64,000 bases of DNA from Myotis daubentonii. Lineage: Eukaryota; Chordata; Mammalia; Chiroptera; Vespertilionidae. Of this stretch, positions 11,902-22,492 are shown one piece after another. The notes beneath the pieces are model-generated. The model was given only the letters and a program-made list of their open reading frames with translations. It searched no databases and had not been told where the DNA came from. The stretch spans positions 185,942,349-186,006,348 of the forward strand of contig NC_081842.1 of assembly GCF_963259705.1 (NCBI RefSeq). The letters run 5' to 3'. Positions within the stretch are counted from its first letter, which is position 1. The number at the start of each line of letters is the position of its first letter. The position numbers and the translations under genes were made by a program.

Positions 11902-12850
11902 TCAGGGCTCAGTCCCAGGACAGGAATGAGGGAAAACTCCTTGTAGGTCTAAAGCTCTGTTGAAGTCATAGGATTGTACTTGACGGCTCTTAGTCAGAGT
12001 GAGGTTTCTCAAACAGCCCTGGAAGGAGGTCTGGGTGCTCAGACAGTTTTGCTTTACATCAGCAGGATAGCCGCTGACATAAGTGGGATTGTTGGTGTCC
12101 ACCGAGGTGGATTGAATGTATGGACTTTCAGCATGAATGGTGTTCCCATCCACAACCAGCACCATGCAGTGCTGGCTTTTGTTAGCTTGCAGTGTGTGTG
12201 CTATTTTCCATCACAGAGAGTATTGGTAACTTTGGGCTCATATGTGGCTGTTTTCCTACCAGCACCATTGTTAACATGAAACAAGAGCTTGCCATTCACA
12301 ATCTCTAATCCAATGGCATCCATTTTGGCGCTGCTGATCCCCAGGAGGACACTATTCTCTGAGGAGGTACAAAACTCAGGTGTGATGTTCACATCTGACC
12401 AAACTTTGTAGCCTTTTTTGACAAGAGCTGCATATCCAGTTCCTTCAAAGAAAGTTCCTACTTGGGCCCCTGCATAGCACTGGGCTACTGCAAATGCAGA
12501 CACTGGGCTGCCCTTGTCCAGCTGCTTGCTGTTCACTGTCACCTCCCCAATGCAAGCAGGGGTGCTGTGGGTGACATTTCTAATGTTCCTGGGCCTGTAA
12601 TGGGAGGGAAGTCCTCCAGGTACAACTTTCCTTCCACATCCATGGTCACCATATGGGATTCCTGGCCATCAACTGTCATGCAGGCCTTTCTTTTAAAGAA
12701 CTCTGTCTTGACCGTGTGCCACTTGCCATCACTGAGCAGTGCAGGGTGAGAGACCTTTGTCCCTCCTTTCCCAAGGTCAAACATGAAGTGGAGGTGGCCC
12801 CCGTGCAGCTGGAGCATGGCGTAATCCACTTATTCTTTCAAGATCTAGGA
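11902..12850 (-). pseudogene. LAMA1: Retrocopy of laminin alpha chain LG4-LG5 (LAMA1-like)
   Basis: Read on the minus strand, this gives the C-terminal laminin G-like domains 4 and 5 of a laminin alpha chain, the part that binds dystroglycan, heparin and sulfatide in basement membranes. Segments include LQLHGGHLHFMFDLGKG, LLSDGKWHTVKT, VLLGISSAKMDAIGLEIV, LFHVNNGAGR and the terminal QGVFPHSCPGTEP before a TGA at 11902-11904. About 950 bp run without introns where the parent has several exons, so it is a retrocopy. It is disabled: a frameshift near 12600, a TGG-to-TAG stop at 12201-12203, and a 2-bp CA expansion immediately after that shift. An in-frame stop just upstream of about 12830 marks 5' truncation. 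LAMA1 fits best; LAMA2 is the alternative. No clear poly(A) remains. Confidence 0.75.
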
Positions 12851-12862
12851 AAATATAATTAA

Positions 12863-15411
12863 AAAGCACCAATTATCTTACCTAAAAGGACCTTATGTAG
12901 TATAAAGTCCACTCAATTGTGAACTCCTAGGGAGAAAGAAACATATATCTTTTTTTTTTTTAAATTTTCAGCACTTGGCTTAGGGCCTACTTGAATTTTA
13001 ATTGAATGAGTGAATGGATGAAGTCCAAATGAGTCATAACAATATTCAATATTGGAATTGAAAAATACCTTAAAATTATCTAGTGCAATACCTTAACTTT
13101 AAATATGAGGAAACTCAAAACAAGCATATAACTTGTCATACAAACTAAAAATATATTTCATTTATATATTTTCATTGCACAAAAGCTTTCTCTTTTCAGT
13201 CTATATTTAGATTTAACAGTAATTTTGCATTGCACAACTCCAGGGGGCACTATTTGTCTTATATTTTATGCGACTGGTGCTATTATAGCTGTGCACAGTG
13301 GTTCAGTACCTGAGATAGGTATGATTGCCTCTATTTTATAGATAAGGAAACAGTTATCTAAGATCAGACAAATTAGATGTAGCAGAACCAGTATTGGACC
13401 CCTCTTTTCTTATAATTCTTTTTTTCTTCTTACACTGCTTCAATCTGAGATATGTCATTTCCCATAACACATTCTAGACAACATTTAAAGCAGAGACCCA
13501 AACACACACACACTGTTTATAGCTCTGTTCCTGAAACTGCCTATCCTGGTTTTCAGTTCTTTTCCCACTTTCCCATTTCTAGCTTTGCTTTTTACATATG
13601 GCTCACACTATCTTTCTAACCTCAACCCTTGGCTTGCCTTCATCGTAGGTTTTCACTCTACTTTTGGCTGTTTTTACAATTTAACCCATTCCCTGTCACC
13701 TCCTACTTTAGTTTCTTCCATCCCAGCAAATACCTTCACTTTAATGGTTTGCTGCTAAACATATCATTTTTCTTTCTAATTTAAGAGTTAACAGGATTTC
13801 TACTATATATTCTCCAACTTTTTCTGACTTTCCTCTTCAAGTCCTCCCTGAGAATTACCTTGCCACCTAGTACAATCTCATTCTCTGCACGCTGTCTCTG
13901 GCTGATTCATCTCTGCCCGTCACACGGGGTGCACACCAGCACCTACACACACAGGTGAACCTGCTCCAGTGATATATTTTAATTACAGATTTAGTCAGAA
14001 GTAATTAAGCCTTTCTGTAATGGGGATGGGCATCGACTTTTAAAAATTCATGTCGTTTCAGATATCCCATGTGTGGTTTGTGCCACTCTAGTTTGCAGAA
14101 TCAGAAGGAGCCCCTAGTGTAGTTAGATTAATTAATAGAAAATAAACTTAATGGAGCCAGAAAAGTGCAAAAAATTGTGCTTTCCCCCCTATATCTCATG
14201 CAGATGGAATGGCTATCCTGGGATTACGGCAGGGGATGGCAATTGCATTTTAATTACAGGGCTGATGGTTTCGGTGCTGCACCAGATGGAAGGGCCTTTT
14301 TAGAGAGAGGCCCACTCACTGCCTTTGTCGATTTTTCCTCTGAAGCTGGTTAACAAAACTCGACAGGAGATAAAAGCGATGAGGCTACTTTCAGATCCCA
14401 GGGATTTTATTCCCTCTTCTGTTGCTTTACTTGGAGTTCAGTCAGAGTCAAGGAGAGATGCTCCTTCACACAGGTTCCCAAACGAAGGGGAAAGGATGAG
14501 ACTGGAGGAAAGATTCGTCTTCCTCGTCCTGTCAGATCCTTGTGGTTTCTTTAGTGGCTAAAATCACTTTCACTTCCATTATGTCACTTAACCATTCTGA
14601 CGATTCAGTAACAAAACTATTATCATCCCCATTATAGTGAAAGGAAAATTGAGATTAGGACATTTAAGCTTTTATAGATGTAGCAGTGTTACTGAATTAC
14701 TAGTAGTGAGGCAATGTTAAAGTAAAAGAGTTATTTGTTCTGTAGCTATCCAAAAATATAGAGTTATGGACTAAGAAACCCTCCAACACTTCATCTCATT
14801 TGATGGAAAAGGAAACTAGGAAATGAATATTCAAGTGGTATAGTAGAGGACAGTGTGGGATAGATAAAAGAGCATGGTCATTGGGGCTACTTCTGGTAGA
14901 GTTTGACTTCTGTATTTATGTCTTTAGAATTTGGGGGAAATCCACTCTCCAAGCTTCTTCTTTTTGTCTGTAAAATCAGTTGAACTGAGTGGAACTGAGA
15001 CCCTGCCAGCCTTGAGTCCTCTGCTACCCAGAGCCCAGATTTCCCTACACCTAGGCTAGGAGTTTTTTTCTCTCTATCTTCTGTGGGCGCTAGCTTATTT
15101 TTGGAGAACTCACATTTTTAAGAATTATACTTGAGATGGTAGATGGGAGGGTGAATACTGAATTGGAGTTAATGGAGGCCAAACTCCTGAGGAATTTTTA
15201 GAATGTTATCACAAATGAAAATAGCCAAAACATTGGGAAGCCACTACTTACCCAGAAATGGCAATGATTCAGACATATTAACCTGAGATTGATATGAAAA
15301 TTTCATTCTCAGGCACAAAATGCTACTCTACCAAATGCCTTGCCAAGCCCGGGAATACAGTTCTAAAGCAAAGAGGTTAGCAATTGGAAATCTCATGTCT
15401 TTTTTGCATTT
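12863..15411. other. Intergenic DNA, possibly conserved non-coding
   Basis: No coding exon is seen. MIR-like words occur at 13300-13400 and 14850-15000 ('gagcatggtcattgggg … ctgtaaaatcagttgaac'). The stretch 13980-14360 is free of recognisable repeats and holds homeodomain-type TAATTA/ATTAATTA words ('tttaattacagggctgatgg', 'gattaattaatag'). That composition is seen in conserved enhancers, but I cannot test conservation. Confidence 0.35.
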
Positions 15412-15419
15412 ATCTAAGC

Positions 15420-15640
15420 CAGTGATGGCGAACCTTTTGAGCTCAGTGTGTCAGCATTTTGAAAAACCCTAACTTAACTCTGGTGCCATGTCACATATAT
15501 AATTTTTTTGATATTTGCAACCATAGTAAAACAAAGACTTACATTTTTGATATTTATTTTATATATTTAAATACTATTTAACAAAGAAAAGTCAACCAAA
15601 AAATAACCCTAACACGCGTGTCATAGGTTCGCCATCACTG
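15420..15640 (+). mobile_element. hAT MITE (CAGTGATGGCGAACCT family)
   Basis: The inverted termini CAGTGATGGCGAACCT and AGGTTCGCCATCACTG are 16 bp and perfect. The 8-bp flanks ATCTAAGC and ATCTAAGG match at 7 of 8 positions. The 221-bp body is AT-rich and has no open frame. It is a close relative of the copy at 62294-62528. Confidence 0.9.
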
Positions 15641-15648
15641 ATCTAAGG

Positions 15649-16333
15649 CATTTGATTTAGTGGTGCTGGCCCCTCAAAATCTCCTCCTTCGACTTTTTCT
15701 CCTTCAAAGGAGAATCATTTGTTACCTTCTCACTATAATTAGATGGTTTGAGCGGGATAAACATCAGACCTTCACAGCTGTTGGGGCCTTGATTTATAGG
15801 AAAATTATTTGTTCTAATTATGCAGAATGATTCATAGCTTATGCAAATGTGTGATTTATTACCAGACCACCTCTTTTATATGTAGCCTCAATTCTCTTTA
15901 GTTTTTAGTTAAGTGCTTCCTAGGAATCATAATATTATCTAGTTGAGGCTACTGGGTTCCTTTTGTCCTTCTCCTGACAGCCTAGAAGAATAAAAGTATG
16001 CTTTCATTTGAGAAAAAGTCATCAAGCAATCCCTGTGCACAAGGTACTGGGAATATAGAAATGATAGTCACATTTGCTGATATAGAGGACATGGGGAAAG
16101 GACAGTTCCTACAGCACTTTAACATTCCTTATTTCATTTAGCCTCATGGCAGACTCATAAGACAGGTAAGGCAGCTTTTATTATGAAAGTTTTACAGATG
16201 AGGAGACAGGCTCAAAGAGGAAAAGTTATCTATCCAGAGTCACTTAGCATAGAACTTATAAGGACCCCCTGGGAATATCATAATTCCTGGCAGCCAGAAT
16301 CAGCCTGCATGCAGTTACATATATATGCACATG

Positions 16334-16385
<52 letters not shown>

Positions 16386-17300
16386 GGTGGGATTGGGTGT
16401 TAGTCAGGGTTGGGGATTATTTCCCTATGTGAAAGGATGGAAAAGTTACGATATTTTTCCTTTTCCTCAAAATGGCTCCTTCACTTATCTACCTGATGCA
16501 GAGCTGGACGCTCCACTTCATTAGTTTAATTTAGGGCATGGAAAGCTGGTATTAAAATGCCAGTGTTCTTTGGAAGAAATGCACATCTTGATCTGTTACT
16601 TGTTATTCATTCATTCATTTGCTCTTTCATTCAGCAAGCTTTATTAGCAGACTTTCCAGTGCTAGGCACTAAGAAAGCAGTGGAGGTGGCCATTGTTGAA
16701 GATGTGATACAAGCATCAGTTTGACATGGTCTCTCTCATCATGAAGCCCACTGGCTGTCTTCAATATTCCATTTCCTGACATGCTTAATGTTCTATATTC
16801 AAGTTACTGAGAATTCCACATAGGAAAATGATTTCTTTTTGTATTCCTGGATTAGGTATCAGCTGGTGGTGTGTGCCTGTATTATCTTACTAGACATTGA
16901 GTTCTTTGAAATCAGAGACCTGTATTCCTTCTTTATGTCATCAGTGCTTGATACATATAAGTTCTCAGCAAATGTTTGATCTGGGAACAAAAGAATGCAT
17001 TAATGCACTGTTAAAGTTACCTTTGCACATTTCTCTTAAAGCTTCCTCCATTCTGGCCCTGACTTAGTTCTTCTTTGTTCTCCAAAGTCAAAGAACACAT
17101 ACTCAGACTTAGAATCTCTTCTTTAATCCCCAAATATCAGTCTTCCTGTATTATTGTAATCCTGGCCAAAATCCCTACCCTGTGACTTCCTTAGAGCTAA
17201 AGGAATGTGAAGAAGTATATTAATGTGAACATAGTGTAACCTTTGACAAGTCATATAGCTTCCATGAGACTTAGTTTTTTTTCTCTGTAAAATAGTAACA
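15649..17300. other. Intergenic DNA with MIR traces
   Basis: No gene is seen. The part at 15700-15960 contains an octamer (TTATGCAAATG) and several TAATTA-like words with no repeat signature, so it could be a conserved element. MIR-like words occur at about 16110-16260 and 17195-17300 ('cctttgacaagtcatatagcttcc'). A (TG)n tract lies at 16336-16382. Confidence 0.35.
16336..16382. repeat. (TG)n microsatellite
   Basis: An almost uninterrupted run of about 23 TG units, likely length-polymorphic. Confidence 0.95.
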
Positions 17301-17306
17301 ATCTCC

Positions 17307-17480
17307 CCCTGGCCACATGGCTCAGTTGTTTGGAACATCGTCCTGTGCACCAAAGGATTGTGGGTTCAGTCCTCTGTCAGGATATTTATGTGAGGCAACC
17401 AATTGATGTTTCTCTCTCTCACATTAATATTTCCCTCCATATCTCTCTAAAAATCAATTAAACAATATATCAGATGAAGA
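17307..17480 (+). mobile_element. Old Ves-type tRNA SINE
   Basis: The order of parts matches Ves: tRNA-like head with an A-box ('catggctcagttg') and degenerate B-box ('gggttcagtcc'), then 'ccaattgatgtttctctctctcac', then 'aaaaatcaatt'. It is more diverged and shorter in the middle than the other SINE copies in this window, so it is an old insertion. Confidence 0.7.
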
Positions 17481-17927
17481 TTTTAAAAAATAACCTTCTC
17501 AGCTTTTCAGAGATCCCTTGTTTCTCTGTTATATACTTATGGTATTATATTCTCTGATTTAATTTGTCTTTATCTTCTACTACACAGTGAATTTTTGGAC
17601 ATTCTCATATTAATCTTTATATTTACTTATATTCACCCTATATATATTTATGCAGCACACATTATGTATTAGACACTATGCTAGATGTTGGGAGTTCAGC
17701 AATGAGTAAGACCTATACAACCTCTGCACTTGGGAATTTATAGTATATAGCTTAGGGTAGGACCTATTAAGTATTTATTGGGTGAATTAATAAAAAATGA
17801 ATCAATAAATGAATGAAACTGTTATTAGTGGGTAGAGGTCCATGTCCTCACCATTTGCTGGTAGGAGTGGACTTCTTACAAAATCCCAAGAAAATGAATT
17901 TTCTGAGACTAATATGGGAAGATGAGG

Positions 17928-18729
17928 TGCTGGGGTCCAACCCCAGCAGGTCCAGGGGTCCCCAAAGGTGTGGACGGAGTCGGCGAAGAAGGAAGGACAC
18001 GGAGACAGTGTTCAGTTGATCAGCAGCCTAGCCAGGATCTCCAGCCAGGATCTCCAGCCAAGTTCTGGTCTGGATCTCCAGAGAGGTTCTGCTTAGGATC
18101 TCCAGCCAGGTTCTGTGTCCATGTTGTCTTGCTAGGTTCTCCAGCCAGGTTCTCCAGGTTCTCCAGCCAGGTTCTGTAGCCATGTTCCCTCGCTAGGTTC
18201 TCCAGCCAGGTTCTGTCCAGGTTCTCCAGCCAGGTTCAGTCACCAGGTTTAGTCAGGTTCTCTTGCCAATTTCTGTAGTCAGGTTCAGTCCAGGATCTTT
18301 TGCCATGTTCTCTCCAGCAAAGTTCTTCTGTCTTCTAAGTTCTGTGTAGGTTCTGTCTTCTGAATTCTGTCTTCTAAGTTCTGTGTCTTGCTGTCTTGTT
18401 ACATCTGTATTTATACCAGTTGATTCAATCCTATCAATCTCTATTACAAAGGTTAGGGCGTTTCTTATCTCCATTCCAGGGAGTAAAGATTATGTAGCTT
18501 AAGCATGATTGTTCATAGTTAAAGTGATTAATTACCCACCTGGCACTTAGTTGAGGGGTTTTATTCCCTCCCTAACTTCCGGGGAAAATCCCTACCTGGG
18601 GATTCAACCTTTCTTGGAGAGGTGACCTTGGTTTAAACACAGTGCCAAGAAGGTGAGCAAACATATTAAGAACCGTATGCCATATATGCCAGGTCCCTTG
18701 AAACAGCAAGGATGGACCAGCTCCCGGCA
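17928..18729 (-). mobile_element. Solo LTR of a class II (ERVK/IAP-like) retrovirus
   Basis: On the minus strand the element starts TGCCGGGAGCTGG and ends GGACCCCAGCA, i.e. TG…CA. It is bounded by a perfect 6-bp duplication ATGAGG (17922-17927 and 18730-18735). A TATA-like GGTATAAATAC lies at 18410-18420 on the minus strand, and a degenerate tandem repeat follows. The end ('cgccgactccgtccacacc', 'ggggttggaccccagca') looks like a betaretrovirus-type U5. The 6-bp duplication and 802-bp length fit class II. No internal viral genes are present, so this is a recombined solo LTR. The family is recalled by resemblance, not searched. Confidence 0.8.
18018..18395. repeat. Degenerate tandem repeat inside LTR
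   Basis: Units built on AGGTTCTCCAGCC / AGGATCTCCAGCC alternate irregularly at about 13-17 bp, decaying towards 'ctaagttctgtgt' units on the right. It occupies the transcribed part of the LTR downstream of the TATA-like motif. Confidence 0.8.
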
Positions 18730-18735
18730 ATGAGG

Positions 18736-21700
18736 TAATGTAGAAAGTTTTATTTCTGTGGAATCAAATTCCTGAGTTTCCAATGTCCCATTTCCCTTCA
18801 TTGGACCAAGGAGGAAGTGCATCTGTGGCTTTAGTAGGGCTTGAATCAAAGCCAGTGTCGAGAATTTTCAGTCCATATTAGAGCAGTGTCCAGTCCAACA
18901 TCAGGCTAGCTTAGTTTGTATTCCCTGTTGCAGTCCATCAGTCCATTGTGTGTGGGGTTCATATGGTTGTGGGCCACATGAGCTAATGCAAGAGAGGGAA
19001 TTCCTGTTGAGGGGTTATGTATTCCCAAATTTTCGTGAGCTTGCAATGGCCCTGCCTACTCTAGCCAATCCATGGTTCCCTAGGCTTGAATGACAGGCAC
19101 TTTCCCCGTTATCACCCCAACTCACAGTTCATGTGCCCATCTTCGTCTTTGTCTAGTCACCCAGTCTCTTCCCCCAGCAATCTGAAGGGAATGGGCCAGG
19201 GATTCCTTGGAGAGTTTGAAGTTGCAGCTTGCTAGTGAAGCTTCTCAAATATTATACCTATCATGTCTGGCCTCCCTTTTGCTCCTTTCCTATTTTTAAT
19301 AACTAGCTAATCACTACACTTATCAAAATACTTGGTAACTGTAGAGTGCTTTTTGGATGTTACTTATTCACATTGTAAGGATACTCAATTGCAATGAGGA
19401 TATGATTCAATGTCCATTATAATCTCCCAGAATCTTCTGTGCCACTAATCCTTAAATTGATATGTGGCTCTCCCCTTGCTTGTGGTTCATTTATTGTCTG
19501 GGAAATAGGTTAGACCAAAGCCCTCTCCTAGTTTAATTACTCCCTATCTCCTTTTCTGATTACTGTCTTTCTTTACTGATAACTTGTGACTTGCGGATGA
19601 GAGAAAGTTTCAGAAAGTGGCAGATAAGGAGAACGAACATCCTTTTAAAAAAATCTTAAAATAGGAAAAGAGTTTCTCTGAAGATGAATTATTAATAAAG
19701 TAAACTTCATGGGTACCTAGCTCCTGGGTCCCCAAAATTTATCTGAAAGAAAGTGAAAGTGCTTTATATTTTTCAATTTATGATAAAAGTAGGTTGGTCA
19801 TATAATGTACCTCTAAACCTGAAATATTTTAGTGAAGGTGTTCTATTGACAATTATACCAAGATAATATGCATAAAGTGGTGCTGTCCCTGGGAAACCAG
19901 GATACATATGTTCTCTGTAGCAATAGGGAAATAGATTGGTTGTCAAACATGGGCCAAGGATTTGACCCATTGGCCAACACGGGGTCAATCCTGACTCTGG
20001 AACTTAGAATAACCTTGGGCAAGTTACTTGAATTCTCTACATCTGTTTCTTCTTCTATAAGATGAAGCTACCCAACCTAACTCCAGTGTATCTGGCATTG
20101 AGATGATACATGTAAAGCTTCCTAACACAATCGACACATAATAAATGCTTAAAGAATATTAGTTTCCTTTTTTTAAAATTCCCCCAATAGCAACTCTGCC
20201 ATTAACTCAATATGTGATATTGAACAACTTTCCCCATTTTCTAATCAGTCAAATGGCAGGATTGAAATAAATTATCTCTCTATACTCCAGTCATTTTACT
20301 GGATTTCTCAGAATAGCTCCATTACAAATAACATTGTTGCCATAAAACTCCAAATTGTATTGGGAATCTTGATATCTACAGAATATGTTCCAGGTATTGT
20401 TGACATGAAAAACATTCCCAAAATCCTCCAGCAGACCATCTATCAAATCTTTAAGTTCAGAAATTGTAATTGTTACATTATGAGGTCCATCCAGCTCTCA
20501 TTTTGTGTTCCTCTCTCAGAACCAATAAAACCAAAGCTGATAATTCTTAAATTTCTAACCCTGTAACATCACAAAAATTGGGATACTCAAAAGTGGCATG
20601 AAATAGTCTTTAATCCTTTTAATCCAATTCATAAGCTATTTATTGAATGAAGAGCTTGTTGTGGCTGATCTAGTCCCCTCTGAGGATTCTCTTCTGCATA
20701 TTAAATAATCCAGAATCTTTAAACTGATCCTTCTTAGGATGTGTTGACAATTACTTATTTACTAATGGTTTCTCTTTCTAGAATTTGGTCAACTGGCCTC
20801 CATTTCATTTAAAATGTATTCAACCTTTTACCCACTCACTCTCTGGCCAATCTGTCACCAAATCTTACTGATTCTATCTCCTTAACATCTATTCAAACTG
20901 TCCGTCTTCCCTATTATTTCTGCTCCACAGTTATGTTTCATTCAAATAAACAGTAATTAACGGTTATTACATGCTACATACTAGAGAGTGAATATACAAA
21001 ATTGAAAAAGACAGGCTCTGCCTTCAAAGAGAACTGGAAATAGACTTAGCATTCATCTAGTCCAGTTGGCTGAATATATAGACCAAGAAGCTGAGATTCA
21101 GAAAAGGAAACTGAATAGTACAAAAATCACACAGCTAATAAGTTGCAGAGCTAGGTCTAGGACCCAGATTTTTTGACACCCCCATTCACAATAATTTCCT
21201 CACTACTATGGAAAACTTAAAAATAACCAGCCCTTTCAATGAATCACCATCACCCTCATTAATATTTCATAGTACTTTAGAGTTGATAGGTCTACATTTG
21301 TCATCTAACTTAATCCTTGTAATGTCTCTGCAAGAATTTATTATTATTAACCATAGTGACCCTGAATCTCAGAGAGAGAGATTAGGTAACTTATCTTGGT
21401 ATAAGTTCTGAAACTTATGCTCCAAATTCATGATTTTTCCTCAGACCACATTTTCTTTCACATAGTAGGTGTTATATTATGATTGGCATGTGTGGGGAAT
21501 AGAAATGTTTAACCCATGGATCCTATTTTTTGAAGTGTACAATGTAGATAGCTCATAGACTGTAACTGGCAGTCATGGTAGGTGTTGAGTTAAGGGCTTC
21601 CTGGAATTGTTGTATCCTCTAAAGATGGCTGTTTACGACTATCTACTTTTAAAAACTGCAACAATAAAATCTCTAAGTTATTCATTTTTAAACCAACAAA

Positions 21701-22477
21701 TGAAATTCTTACCAAAATTAAATTGAGATTTAAGAAAAAATTGAAAGATAAAATTATCCAGAGTTAATATTGGATTATATAATATATTTAGCACAGGTGT
21801 ACAGTGAGTGAAGCCATTGTGTTTCAGCCAGGAATGACTTGATCAAGGCCTTACAATAGGAAATTGGCAGGTAAAAGGTGAAAAATAAATTCTAGAAATT
21901 ATTTAGAATGCAATAACTAATTGTGATGACTTAAAATTATAAGCCAAGACTCTGGAGTAGTGGTAAAAAATTAAGAGTAAAATGTGATTCATTCAACAGA
22001 GGCTCTTAAAAAGCCTCTTGAACCTCTCTCAATGGGTGAACAGAGAGCCTTCCAGCTGCTCAAGCATACAGTGACCAGTTGTCCAAAGTCCCAATCAAGT
22101 GCAGACTTAAAGGTAAAAAAGAAGACTTAGTGAGCTCTGTTGAAATTCTATTTTTTGTCTGACGTTGAGACAGTTCCTCTCCAAGATAAAAAGGAGAACC
22201 TTTAGCCTGAGTTTCACCAGGCACTCAGCACTTTCTGGTTCTCTGTTGAGTTGAGATCCAATTAAAGACTGTTAAGATGAGGGTATGAACAGAAAGGATG
22301 GTCTTGCCATTTAAGAGAAAAGCTGGACTTCAGTATTTATATCTTTACTTTGAGTGATGTGTGTTGAAAGAATGATCTGAGTGTCAACCAGCAGGGTCCA
22401 GTAAGGAATGTAGTTTTTTCTCTAAGCCCAGTTGGAATCTAGACATTATGTCATTCATAATGCCTTGCAAATTAGAC
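18736..22477. other. Intergenic DNA, scattered MIR/L2 relics
   Basis: No coding exon is seen. MIR words occur at about 19990-20150 ('aaccttgggcaagttacttgaattctc', 'ataataaatgctta'), 20200-20290 and 21260-21420. L2-like text occurs at 20820-21040 ('ggccaatctgtcaccaaatcttactgattctatctcc') and 21050-21180. The parts at 18850-19500 and 21440-22470 show nothing I can name. Confidence 0.4.
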
Positions 22478-22492
22478 AAAAGTAGTGTAAGA

